Source: Clostridia bacterium
GTDB lineage: Bacteria > Bacillota > Clostridia > Christensenellales > CAG-138
DNA length: 19,991 nt
Assembly (NCBI GenBank): GCA_016292635.1
Contig: JAEDIC010000027.1
Location: forward strand, 1 to 19,991
Reading direction: 5' to 3'
Made by a program: the position numbers and the translations under genes. The notes below the pieces were generated by a model. The model ran no database searches. It was not told the origin of the DNA and was given only the letters and a program-made list of their open reading frames with translations. Positions 1 to 6,630 of this stretch are shown here, piece by piece. Every line of letters begins with the position of its first letter. Positions within the stretch are counted from its first letter, which is position 1.

Positions 1-4
1 TTTC

Positions 5-80
5 GCCTCGGTAGCTCAGTTGGTAGAGCAAGGGACTGAAAATCCCTGTGTCGGTGGTTCAAGTCCACTCTGAGGCACCA
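5..80 (+). tRNA. tRNA-Phe (GAA)
   Basis: This is a complete cloverleaf of 76 nt with the 3' CCA encoded. The 7-bp acceptor stem pairs GCCTCGG with CTGAGGC (one G-U). The D arm has the usual AGCTCAGTTGGTAGAGC form, the T arm carries GGTTCAAGTCC, and the anticodon loop is CTGAAAA, so the anticodon is GAA (Phe). It is the first of three tandem plus-strand tRNAs. Its promoter must lie upstream of the window. Confidence 0.97.
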
Positions 81-84
81 GTTT

Positions 85-160
85 GCGGGAGTAGCTCATT
101 TGGTAGAGCGCCGCCTTGCCAAGGCGGAGGTGGCGGGTTCGAGCCCCGTCTCCCGCTCCA
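85..160 (+). tRNA. tRNA-Gly (GCC)
   Basis: This is a 76-nt cloverleaf with encoded CCA. The acceptor stem GCGGGAG pairs with CTCCCGC, the T arm has GGTTCGAGCCC, and the anticodon stem CCGCC/GGCGG closes the loop TTGCCAA, giving anticodon GCC (Gly). Only four bases separate it from tRNA-Phe, so both probably come from one precursor transcript. Confidence 0.97.
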
Positions 161-177
161 TTTTTTATATAGATAAC

Positions 178-251
178 GGCGCCATAGCCAAGCGGTAAGG
201 CAGAGGTCTGCAAAACCTTCATCCCCGGTTCGATTCCGGGTGGCGCCTCCA
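178..251 (+). tRNA. tRNA-Cys (GCA)
   Basis: This is a 74-nt cloverleaf with encoded CCA. The acceptor stem GGCGCCA pairs with TGGCGCC, and the T arm is CCCGGTTCGATTCCGGG. The anticodon stem AGGT/ACCT closes the loop CTGCAAA, giving anticodon GCA (Cys). It is the last gene of the tRNA cluster, with a terminator directly behind it. Confidence 0.97.
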
Positions 252-260
252 CAAGAGCGG

Positions 261-298
261 CAAGCTTCTGAAGAAGCTTGTTGCTTTTTTACTTTTTT
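261..298 (+). terminator. Intrinsic terminator of the tRNA cluster
   Basis: A perfect 8-bp stem (CAAGCTTC/GAAGCTTG, 261-268 with 273-280) encloses the loop TGAA. It is followed after TTGC by TTTTTT (285-290) and a second T run (293-298). It lies ten bases after the CCA of tRNA-Cys, where a Rho-independent terminator would be expected. Confidence 0.9.
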
Positions 299-538
299 CC
301 GGAGCCGCCGATACCCTTGAGAAAGCTGCTTCCGCAGAGGAAGCAGCTGAAGCTACCGCCTATCAGACATCCGTAGGCACATCGCAAAGAAGTAATGTGC
401 GAAAACGGGCAAGAACTCCGAAAGAGGCGTAATTTGATCAATAAGCAAAGGCCCAATAAACGGGACTTTCGGCGGGCAGCCCTGTTTTGTATAACCGAAA
501 AAGCGTCGCCATGTATTGTTCTTTGGAGGAGAATTATT
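299..538. other. Intergenic stretch with a 10-bp perfect hairpin; no gene seen
   Basis: These 240 bases lie between the tRNA terminator and galactokinase. The clearest structure is a perfect inverted repeat, AGCTGCTTCC (324-333) and GGAAGCAGCT (339-348), with loop GCAGA. No T-run follows on the plus strand, so it is not a canonical terminator. One plus-strand frame (301-432) would encode an Ala/Glu-rich peptide, but it has no start or ribosome binding site and may be only composition or a gene remnant. A weak promoter for galactokinase could use TATAAC at 490-495, but I see no convincing -35. Confidence 0.5.
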
Positions 539-1840
539 ATGTACTCATGCAAGGAGTTATTGACAACCCTGGCCGCAGGAGCTCATGACGAAGCCCTGGG
601 CAGACTATATGCAACAGACGGCGGCAAGGCCGCCCTGGACAGCTCCCGTCAAAGGGCCATTAACGTGGTGGAAGGACTTATGAAAGCATATCCCCGCAGG
701 GACTCTGACACTGCGGCGCTGTTCAGCGGCCCCGGTCGCACAGAGCTTGGCGGCAACCATACCGATCACCAGCACGGCAACGTGCTCTGCGGCAGCGTGG
801 ATATGGATATGCTGGCCTGCGCATCTCCCAATGGCGGGGATCACATACGCATAATGTCGGAGGGCTTCCCTGAGCTGAAGATACAGCTAAGGGACCTTGA
901 ATGCCGTGAGGAGGAGATAAACACGTCTGCGGCTCTCGTCAGGGGCGTTGCGGCAAAGATAAGGGAGCTGGGCTATGCTCTGGTGGGTCTGGACGCCTAT
1001 ATAACTTCCAGCGTGCCCCCGGGATCAGGGCTTTCTTCCTCCGCCGCTTATGAGGTTCTTATCGGCAATATACTAAACCGCTTCTGCTGCGGGGGCGGGC
1101 TTTCCCCCGTTGAGATAGCAAAGATAGGCCAGTACGCCGAGAACGTATACTACGGCAAGCCTTCCGGCCTTATGGATCAGATGGGTTCCGCTGTGGGCGG
1201 CGCCGTGGCGATAGACTTTGCCGATCCTGAAGCCCCCGTGGTGCGCAGGGTGGGATATGACTTTGCCCGGTCCGGTCATGCCCTCTGCATAGTGGATACC
1301 TGTTCCTGCCATGCGGATCTTTCCGACGACTATGCCGGGATAATCAGCGAAATGGGCGCAGTTGCGGCCCAGTTTGGCAAGCAGGTATTGAGAGACGTTC
1401 CGGAGGAGGATTTCCGGGCGGCGCTGTCCCTCCTGCGCATACGCTGCGGCGACAGGGCGGTGCTCAGGGCAATGCACTTTTACGATGATAACCGCAAGGC
1501 GGCAGAGGAAGCTGAGGCCCTTATGGAAGGGGATTTCCAGAAATTTCTCGCCCTTGTGAATGCTTCCGGAATATCCTCAGCGCTGAATCTGCAAAATACC
1601 TGGTCCATAGCCGACCCCAGGCAGCAGGCTATTCCCGTTGTGCTGGCTGTGGGCGCAGGCCTTTTGGAAGGCACCGGCGCAATCCGGGTGCATGGCGGCG
1701 GCTTTGCGGGCACAGTACAGGCATTTGTGCCCAATGACAGGGTAGAGTCTTTTAAGGCAGGCATGGAAGCTCTGCTTGGGGAGGGCAAGTGCCGAATCCT
1801 CCACATACGCCCCGTAGGCGGCTGCGTTGTGGTTGGGTAA
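539..1840 (+). CDS. Galactokinase family protein (GHMP kinase)
   Basis: The 433-residue protein has the GHMP sugar-kinase layout. It carries the galactokinase signature GRTELGGNHTDHQ (residues 67-79), the ATP-binding loop VPPGSGLSSSAA (159-170), an Asp in GLMDQMGSAVG (D213) at the place of the galactokinase catalytic base, and the C-terminal glycine motif HGGGFAGT (385-392). Family knowledge predicts ATP-dependent phosphorylation of galactose, or a close sugar, to the 1-phosphate in the cytoplasm. The signature reads GGNHTDHQ rather than the usual IGEHTDY, and the protein is longer than the common ~390-residue GalK with about 40 extra N-terminal residues. It therefore belongs to a divergent branch and its substrate is less certain. 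The ATG at 539 is chosen because GGAGGA lies 7-8 bases upstream. No galT, galE or transporter is adjacent. Confidence 0.88.
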   Translation: MYSCKELLTTLAAGAHDEALGRLYATDGGKAALDSSRQRAINVVEGLMKAYPRRDSDTAALFSGPGRTELGGNHTDHQHGNVLCGSVDMDMLACASPNGGDHIRIMSEGFPELKIQLRDLECREEEINTSAALVRGVAAKIRELGYALVGLDAYITSSVPPGSGLSSSAAYEVLIGNILNRFCCGGGLSPVEIAKIGQYAENVYYGKPSGLMDQMGSAVGGAVAIDFADPEAPVVRRVGYDFARSGHALCIVDTCSCHADLSDDYAGIISEMGAVAAQFGKQVLRDVPEEDFRAALSLLRIRCGDRAVLRAMHFYDDNRKAAEEAEALMEGDFQKFLALVNASGISSALNLQNTWSIADPRQQAIPVVLAVGAGLLEGTGAIRVHGGGFAGTVQAFVPNDRVESFKAGMEALLGEGKCRILHIRPVGGCVVVG

Positions 1841-1935
1841 AGAAATAACGAAAGAAAAACACAATGGCAATATTGCTATTGGGCGATGCCTGTGTCCTTT
1901 TAATTAGCTGGATACTGTGAAATAAGGAACTCATT

Positions 1936-1944
1936 TGATATAAT
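1936..1944 (+). promoter_or_regulatory. Extended -10 promoter for the membrane micro-protein gene
   Basis: TGATATAAT matches an extended -10 element (TGn plus perfect TATAAT at 1939-1944). I see no good -35 hexamer 16-18 bases upstream, which is tolerated for extended -10 promoters. Transcription would start near 1951, leaving a leader of about 25 bases that contains the GGGAGG ribosome binding site. Confidence 0.5.
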
Positions 1945-1975
1945 TAGCTAAAGACGGAGAAGGGAGGACGGCACC

Positions 1976-2188
1976 GTGGAAAAGAAAAAGACCCCATTGC
2001 TCACCCCTGTGCTGTGGTTTATCACCACTGGGCTTTGGACGATCAACCTCTTTATAAGCCTGCGAATGGGCTGTGAACCGGGGGGATCGCTTCTGTTGAA
2101 AGGGCTGATGGCGATCACATCCCTTGCGGCGGCAATAGTCAACCTTATTCGCTATAAAAATGGGAAAAAAGAGAGAAAAGAAGCGTAA
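1976..2188 (+). CDS. Small two-helix membrane protein, function unknown
   Basis: This is a 70-residue protein starting with GTG, preceded by GGGAGG (1962-1967) at 8 bases, a strong site that supports real translation. It begins with a basic stretch (MEKKKT). Two hydrophobic segments follow at roughly residues 8-30 and 41-59, joined by a short loop containing Cys and Pro-Gly-Gly, and it ends in a very basic tail (RYKNGKKERKEA). The charge pattern suggests both ends are cytoplasmic with a hairpin across the membrane. I do not recognise the family. It could be co-transcribed with the thioesterase gene downstream, which begins 47 bases later, but nothing else links them. Confidence 0.7.
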   Translation: MEKKKTPLLTPVLWFITTGLWTINLFISLRMGCEPGGSLLLKGLMAITSLAAAIVNLIRYKNGKKERKEA

Positions 2189-2204
2189 AAGCTTTATTCT
2201 ATAG

Positions 2205-2220
2205 CACTATAACACTATAA
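2205..2220 (+). repeat. Tandem 8-bp direct repeat CACTATAA x2
   Basis: CACTATAA occurs twice head-to-tail, directly before the AGGA ribosome binding site (2222-2225) of the thioesterase gene. A third partial copy (CTATAG) precedes it at 2199-2204. Each unit contains a -10-like TATAA, so this could be slippage that duplicates a weak promoter element. Confidence 0.6.
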
Positions 2221-2235
2221 CAGGAATTGTATTTT

Positions 2236-2976
2236 ATGCGCAGACAGGACGGAACATTTGAAAAAACTCAGGAAATAACATTCTCAATGTGCGATTTTAC
2301 CGAGAGGATAAAGCCCTCGGCCCTTTTGGTCATTGCCGCGGATATAGCAGGGGATGATTACAGCGACAGAGGCCTGCCCCATGACGCATTGCTGAAAGAA
2401 GGGGTTGTTTTTCTGGTGTCCCGGGTACGCTTCAGTATAAAGCGCAGAATAAGGGCGGAGGAAAGCATAAAGCTGATAAGCTACGAGCGCAGGGTGACCG
2501 GGCCATTCTGCATAAGGGACTATATTGTTGAGGACGATAGGGGCGAAATCATAATCGCCGGGCGTTCCGCATGGATAATCTGCGATCCCGTAAGCAGGCG
2601 CATACTGCGTCCCGCCAGCTTCCCGCACCCGATACAGAACCACGAGGATATAATCCTTGATGTGGGCGAGCCGGAAAAGCTTAAGCTGCCCCAGGACATG
2701 GAGAAGGTGTGCGAGCGGAAGGTGGTCTATTCCGACCTTGACGGCAACGGCCATGTGAACAATTCCGTATATGGGGACATGGCCTCGGATGTGCTGCCCA
2801 TGGAGCTTTTTAATGGGGAAATAAAGGAATTCGCCATCAATTTCGTAAAGGAAGCCAGGATGGGGGATACCATAACCATATTCAGGGGAAAGGACGGGGA
2901 TAGGGAATTCATAGCCGGATTTCTGGGGGATTCCCTGTGCTTTGAGTGTGCGTTTACCTTTAAAGGACAGCGATAA
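2236..2976 (+). CDS. Acyl-ACP thioesterase (double hotdog fold)
   Basis: The 246-residue length and two-domain organisation match bacterial relatives of plant FatA/FatB, which hydrolyse fatty acyl-ACP to free fatty acid plus ACP in the cytoplasm. The first hotdog covers roughly residues 5-135. The second opens with YSDLDGNGHVNNSVY (165-179), the family's hallmark, with D169, N171 and H173 at the positions of the catalytic Asp-Asn-His set. A TTG nine bases upstream also opens the frame, but it sits one base from the AGGA at 2222-2225. The ATG at 2236 has better spacing (10) and is preferred. Chain-length specificity cannot be read from the sequence. The gene follows the small membrane protein gene and precedes a transporter gene on the same strand. 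Confidence 0.88.
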   Translation: MRRQDGTFEKTQEITFSMCDFTERIKPSALLVIAADIAGDDYSDRGLPHDALLKEGVVFLVSRVRFSIKRRIRAEESIKLISYERRVTGPFCIRDYIVEDDRGEIIIAGRSAWIICDPVSRRILRPASFPHPIQNHEDIILDVGEPEKLKLPQDMEKVCERKVVYSDLDGNGHVNNSVYGDMASDVLPMELFNGEIKEFAINFVKEARMGDTITIFRGKDGDREFIAGFLGDSLCFECAFTFKGQR

Positions 2977-3049
2977 ATCGTGAAGAAAAGGTGACATTTG
3001 AATGGGAGCGGTTTTGCTGTTCTCATTTTTCTGTTCAATGGGATCCTTT

Positions 3050-3055
3050 TATGAT
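3050..3055 (+). promoter_or_regulatory. Possible -10 element for the transporter gene
   Basis: TATGAT lies 55 bases before the transporter ATG and would give a start site near 3062. The -35 region 17 bases upstream is T-rich (around 3026-3032) but not a good match to TTGACA. This is a weak prediction, strengthened only by the inverted repeat just downstream. Confidence 0.3.
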
Positions 3056-3067
3056 AGTATTTATATG

Positions 3068-3080
3068 TGCCAATTTGGCA
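3068..3080 (+). promoter_or_regulatory. Inverted repeat TGCCAA-T-TTGGCA, operator-like
   Basis: This is a perfect 6-bp inverted repeat around a single central base, between the putative -10 (3050-3055) and the ribosome binding site (3098-3102) of the DMT transporter gene. Its size and place, about +6 to +18, suit a binding site for a dimeric repressor. I cannot name the regulator. A loop of one base makes it a poor RNA hairpin, so DNA binding is the more natural reading. Confidence 0.4.
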
Positions 3081-3109
3081 TAATCTTATCTGGTATTGGA
3101 GATAAACAA

Positions 3110-4024
3110 ATGTGGTTCGCATTTGCGCTGCTTACTTTTCTTGCATGGGGCACTGCAGACCTTTTTTACAAAAAGGCTTCCAGGCCCGAGGATAAGTATT
3201 CCCACCTTAAAATAGTCTGCGCCGTAGGTCTTGTGATGGGCATACACGCCATCGCGTACATGATAATGAACGACCTGCCATTCGTGCCCATGGACCTTAT
3301 AAAGTATCTGCCCGTATCCGCCATGTATATACTTTCCATGGCGCTGGGCTATATGGGCCTCAGGTATATCGAGCTTTCCATATCCTCCCCCATACAGAAT
3401 TCCTCCGGCGCGGTATCCGCGGTTTTGCTGCTGATATTCTTCGGTTTCGATCAGCTGTCCGCCCTTGAGTACGCGGGCGTTGCAATGCTGTGCCTCGGTG
3501 TGTTCTGGCTGTCTTGCATTGAAAAAAAGAACGCGGACGCAGAGCGGCTGGCGCTGGGCAGCCAGGTGGAGGAAAGGTATCGCAAGGGCTTCATGGCCAT
3601 ACTCTTCCCCATATTTTACTGCATCATAGACGGTCTCGGCTCCTTTGCCGATGGCATCTACCTTGACCAGCTGGAACTGATGAGCGAGGATGCGGCTCTG
3701 GTGGCATACGAACTCACCTTCCTTATCTGCGCCGTCGTTGCGTTCATCTTCATCAGGATAAAGAAGGATAACTTCAACATATTCCGGGAAAAATCCGCCC
3801 TTGCGGCAGCGGTGTTTGAAACCGTGGGCCAGTATTTCTACGTTTTCGCCATGGCGCAGCGTTCCGTGGCAGCCGCTCCCATCGTCGCGTCATACTGTGT
3901 GCTGTCCGTGGTATGGAGCAGGATATTCCTAAAGGAAAAGCTCAGCGGCAAGCAGTACGCCGCCATCGCCGTGGTATTCGGCGGCATACTTCTCTGCGGC
4001 ATAGCCGAGGGACTTGCGGGTTAA
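3110..4024 (+). CDS. DMT superfamily (EamA-type) transporter
   Basis: The 304-residue integral membrane protein has about ten hydrophobic helices arranged as two similar halves, as in the drug/metabolite transporter superfamily. It starts WFAFALLTFLAWGTADLFYKKA and ends with a helix, KQYAAIAVVFGGILLCG, typical of the end of an EamA repeat. A charged cytoplasmic loop (residues ~140-165) separates the halves. Family members export or take up small metabolites, and the substrate is unknown here. The frame is open from 3002, but the extra 36 residues lack a ribosome binding site. ATG 3110 has GGAGA at 7 bases and gives the canonical N-terminus. The purine nucleoside phosphorylase gene follows after 21 bases, so nucleoside or base transport is conceivable but only by association. 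Confidence 0.85.
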   Translation: MWFAFALLTFLAWGTADLFYKKASRPEDKYSHLKIVCAVGLVMGIHAIAYMIMNDLPFVPMDLIKYLPVSAMYILSMALGYMGLRYIELSISSPIQNSSGAVSAVLLLIFFGFDQLSALEYAGVAMLCLGVFWLSCIEKKNADAERLALGSQVEERYRKGFMAILFPIFYCIIDGLGSFADGIYLDQLELMSEDAALVAYELTFLICAVVAFIFIRIKKDNFNIFREKSALAAAVFETVGQYFYVFAMAQRSVAAAPIVASYCVLSVVWSRIFLKEKLSGKQYAAIAVVFGGILLCGIAEGLAG

Positions 4025-4045
4025 TAAGCTTACGGAGGGTATAAT

Positions 4046-4867
4046 ATGTATACTTTTGAGCAATACAAAGAGAGCGCCGAATACATAAGGGAGCGCCTTG
4101 ACGGCTTTGAGCCGGAGCTGCTTATGATACTGGGCAGCGGGCTTGGCGGACTTGCCCAAAAGGTTCAGCAGCCAATATGCATACCCTACGGGGACATACC
4201 CTACTTTAAGCGCAGCACCGCCATAGGTCATGTGGGAAGGTTCGTTGCAGGCCGCTTCGGCGGCAAGAATGTGCTTATGATGCAGGGCAGGCTTCATGCC
4301 TACGAGGGCCACACCATGGAAGAGGTGGCGTATCCTGTGCGGGTGGCGGGTCTGCTTGGCATAAGGAAGCTTATCGTTACCAATGCGGCGGGCGGTGTAA
4401 ATCTTGGCTTTGCCGGCGGCACGCTGATGGTAATGAGGGACTATATAAAGTTTACCCTTGGGAATCCCCTCATAGGGGAGAATATACCCGAATTCGGCGA
4501 GCGGTTTCCTGATATGACCTATGCCTTCGATAAGGAATACAGTGAGCTGTTCAAGGCCACCGCAAGGGACCTTGGAGATGAGGTAAAGGAGGGCGTGTAT
4601 TTTTATATGTCCGGCCCCCAATACGAAACTCCCGCCGAGATACGGGCCATACGCATCCTTGGAGGCGATGCTGTGGGCATGAGCACAGTGCCCGAGGTCA
4701 TTGCCGCAAACCAGATGGGCATGAGGATATTGGGAGTATCCCTGGTTACCAACATGGCGGCGGGCGTGCTGGATCAGCCCCTGTCCGGCGATGAAGTAAT
4801 AGCTGCGGGCGAGGCTGCGGCAGAGCGATTTGAAAGCATAATGACAGTATTTGTGGAAAGGATGTAA
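4046..4867 (+). CDS. punA: Purine nucleoside phosphorylase (trimeric type)
   Basis: The 273-residue protein is the trimeric PNP type. It splits purine (deoxy)ribonucleosides with phosphate into base plus (deoxy)ribose 1-phosphate for salvage. Visible motifs are the phosphate-binding GSGLGG (30-35), GHVGR (61-65), GRLHAYEGH (81-89), the TNAAGG turn (112-117), the base-binding QYETPAE (192-198) with its glutamate, GMSTVPEV (211-218), and TNMAAG (235-240). The Asn in the last motif marks a preference for guanine and hypoxanthine nucleosides in characterised relatives. GGAGGG lies six bases before the ATG. It sits 21 bases after the transporter gene and one base before the HD-domain gene, so the three likely form an operon. 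Confidence 0.94.
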   Translation: MYTFEQYKESAEYIRERLDGFEPELLMILGSGLGGLAQKVQQPICIPYGDIPYFKRSTAIGHVGRFVAGRFGGKNVLMMQGRLHAYEGHTMEEVAYPVRVAGLLGIRKLIVTNAAGGVNLGFAGGTLMVMRDYIKFTLGNPLIGENIPEFGERFPDMTYAFDKEYSELFKATARDLGDEVKEGVYFYMSGPQYETPAEIRAIRILGGDAVGMSTVPEVIAANQMGMRILGVSLVTNMAAGVLDQPLSGDEVIAAGEAAAERFESIMTVFVERM

Positions 4868-4868
4868 T

Positions 4869-5531
4869 ATGCATATTACCGCTGAACAGATAAAGTCAAA
4901 CCCTGTTATCCGCACATATATTCAGAAGGCGGATGAATCCCTTACCGCCCTGGGGTATACCGAGCACAGTTTTGCTCATGTTACAAAAGTTGCGGTGGAA
5001 GCAAAGCGCATACTCATGATGCTGGGCCGAAGCGAAAGGGAACAGGAGCTTGCGGAAATAGCCGGCTATATGCACGACATAGGCAACGTGGTAAACCGGG
5101 CGGATCATGCCCAGAGCGGCGCCGTAATGGCTTTCCGTATACTTGACCACATGGGCATGGACCCCGAGGACATTGCCGATGTTATAACCGCCATAGGCAA
5201 CCATGACGAGCACACCGCAAAGCCGGTAAGCGACATTGCCGCCGCAATAATTCTTGCGGATAAGAGCGACGTTCGCTGCACCCGGGTTCGCAATCAAAAC
5301 AAAGAAGACTTTGACATTCATGACAGAGTAAACTACGCCGTAAAGCGCAGCGGTCTTGACATTGACCCGAAGAGAAAGGTCATAACGCTGGACCTTACCA
5401 TAAACACCGATGAATGCGCCGTAATGGATTACTTTGAAATATTCCTTGAGCGCATGATGCTCTGCCGCAAGGCGGCCGAAAGGCTTGGCATGACTTTCAG
5501 CATAGTGATAAATGAACAGATAATACTTTAA
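4869..5531 (+). CDS. HD-domain phosphohydrolase
   Basis: The 220-residue soluble protein has the metal-dependent HD fold. It shows EHSFAHV (32-38) with the first histidine, the HD pair in GYMHDIGN (H69-D70), a GNHDE (111-114) further histidine, and the distal aspartate in ILADKSDV (D131). These are the metal ligands of HD phosphohydrolases, which remove phosphate from nucleotides or related esters; the substrate is not predictable. The ATG at 4869 is one base past the stop of the PNP gene, and its ribosome binding site AAGGA (4858-4862) lies inside the PNP coding end, so translation is coupled. The pairing suggests, but does not prove, a nucleotidase step that feeds PNP. The stop codon overlaps the stop of the converging minus-strand gene. 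Confidence 0.85.
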   Translation: MHITAEQIKSNPVIRTYIQKADESLTALGYTEHSFAHVTKVAVEAKRILMMLGRSEREQELAEIAGYMHDIGNVVNRADHAQSGAVMAFRILDHMGMDPEDIADVITAIGNHDEHTAKPVSDIAAAIILADKSDVRCTRVRNQNKEDFDIHDRVNYAVKRSGLDIDPKRKVITLDLTINTDECAVMDYFEIFLERMMLCRKAAERLGMTFSIVINEQIIL

Positions 5532-6535
5532 ACCTCGGCTATATCCGATATAAGACCATTTTCAAACTTAAACTCATACAGACGCGCGCTGCTTACCCTG
5601 CTGCCCTCCGAGGTTATAAGGCCAAGCAGCGCGCCGCTTTTATCCGAAAGGGGCGGGCGGCAGCTTTGAAAATTTCCCAGGAAATGCCTTATTTCGTCAA
5701 AGTGGAACTCTCTTTTCAAATCCTCGGTCAGATAGCTTAGGGCCTCCTCCCTGAACCCCTCCCGCACCGCCTCCGCGAAGGCCCGCACAAGCAGCCCGTT
5801 GTTTTTCGGAAATACATATTCCCGGGTGAAGAAACCTGTTTCCGGGCGAACGGCCGAGAATTCCCCTGCGGAATATATGAACTTCCTGCGGCGCTGATGG
5901 CCCATTACGGTGCCAAGGTCGTCTATGGCGGCTATGCAGTCCTGCTCAAGGAATACTGCCGCGGCGGATATTTCCAGCACAGCTTCGGCGTTTATATCCA
6001 GCATCAGAAGATGGGATACGCTCCCCTCGTGGGTGATTACGGCGGCGAACTGCCGCCCTCCCGCTGTATACAGAGCAAGGGTGCCGTAATCGCCGGGGCC
6101 AAGGGATATACAGGAGGATTTGTTTTCATCTTCCATCAGCAGCCTGAGGCCTCCCTCATAATACAGCGTAAGGGTGCGGCGTGTGCGGCCGCAGGAAAAG
6201 CTCAGCTGATCAAGCTGCCTTGGGAAATCCGCGAGGGGAGCCGCAGGGCTTGCCGCGCAAAAGCAAACCTCGTATACCCCGCCGGGCCATGAGCAAAGCT
6301 CCACATTATCTCCCTTTGGCGGCAGGGCGGCACCCTGTTTCAGGGATAGCTTTCGCGTGGTGGGCCAGCCCGCCCCCTCAAGGGGAGTGGAGGAGATATA
6401 ATAATCGCCCGTATCTCCCGCAGGCATTGCCACATGGGAGCCGGGAAGGCATTCACCGAGTATCTGCCCGTTTACCTCAATAAGGGAATGGGTGGCGGAG
6501 CGTATGACGATAAGGGGCACAGGAGATTGATACAT
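5528..6535 (-). CDS. Conserved-looking protein of unknown function
   Basis: This is the only minus-strand gene, encoding 335 residues with no signal peptide or membrane helix. I do not recognise it. The first ~215 residues look like all-beta structure, with repeated short hydrophobic/polar strands broken by Gly, Pro and Asp turns (for example GPGDYGTLALYTAGG). From about residue 235 the pattern changes to helices (LLVRAFAEAVREGFREEALSYL) followed by strands (ARLYEFKFENGLISDI), which could be an NTF2-like cone; that is inference. The start is ATG at 6535 with GGAGG (6541-6545 on the complement) five bases away. An upstream extension of 27 residues lacks a site. Base composition and codon use match the neighbours, so recent transfer is not indicated. 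Confidence 0.78.
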   Translation of the reverse strand: MYQSPVPLIVIRSATHSLIEVNGQILGECLPGSHVAMPAGDTGDYYISSTPLEGAGWPTTRKLSLKQGAALPPKGDNVELCSWPGGVYEVCFCAASPAAPLADFPRQLDQLSFSCGRTRRTLTLYYEGGLRLLMEDENKSSCISLGPGDYGTLALYTAGGRQFAAVITHEGSVSHLLMLDINAEAVLEISAAAVFLEQDCIAAIDDLGTVMGHQRRRKFIYSAGEFSAVRPETGFFTREYVFPKNNGLLVRAFAEAVREGFREEALSYLTEDLKREFHFDEIRHFLGNFQSCRPPLSDKSGALLGLITSEGSRVSSARLYEFKFENGLISDIAEV

Positions 6536-6546
6536 AATTGCCTCCG

Positions 6547-6573
6547 GGCATAAAGGGTGATTAATTTTATGCC
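6547..6573 (-). promoter_or_regulatory. Inverted repeat in the leader of the minus-strand gene
   Basis: GGCATAAA (6547-6554) and TTTATGCC (6566-6573) form a perfect 8-bp inverted repeat around an 11-base spacer. On the minus transcript this lies immediately upstream of the GGAGG site (6541-6545). It could be a protein operator, or a hairpin whose stem abuts the ribosome binding site and tunes translation. Confidence 0.4.
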
Positions 6574-6601
6574 GGAAAGCAGCAAAAATATCCCAATCGC
6601 C

Positions 6602-6630
6602 TTGCAAAATAATCACAGCCGCATTATAAT
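6602..6630 (+). promoter_or_regulatory. Promoter of asnS
   Basis: TTGCAA (6602-6607), a 17-base spacer, then perfect TATAAT (6625-6630) form a good sigma-A promoter. Transcription would start near 6637, giving a leader of only about 30 bases. This leaves no room for a T-box, so asnS would not be under tRNA-sensing control from this promoter. A second TATAAT (6650-6655) overlaps the ribosome binding site and is unlikely to matter. Confidence 0.7.

Noticed and set aside
289..400. Minus-strand Gly/Ser/Cys-rich peptide, superficially like a microcin B17-type TldD/E substrate
   Set aside because: There is no start codon with a ribosome binding site. Much of it is the complement of the hairpin, and it is some 10 kb from tldDE with no modification enzymes nearby.
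301..432. Plus-strand Ala/Glu-rich frame ahead of galactokinase
   Set aside because: It has no start or ribosome binding site and runs back into the tRNA terminator. It is at most a remnant.
395..538. 48-residue N-terminal extension of galactokinase
   Set aside because: It lacks a ribosome binding site and family similarity. The ATG at 539 has GGAGGA at good spacing.
1862..1881. Palindrome CAATGGCAATATTGCTATTG after galactokinase as terminator
   Set aside because: The arms meet with almost no loop and no T-run follows, so an intrinsic terminator is not supported.
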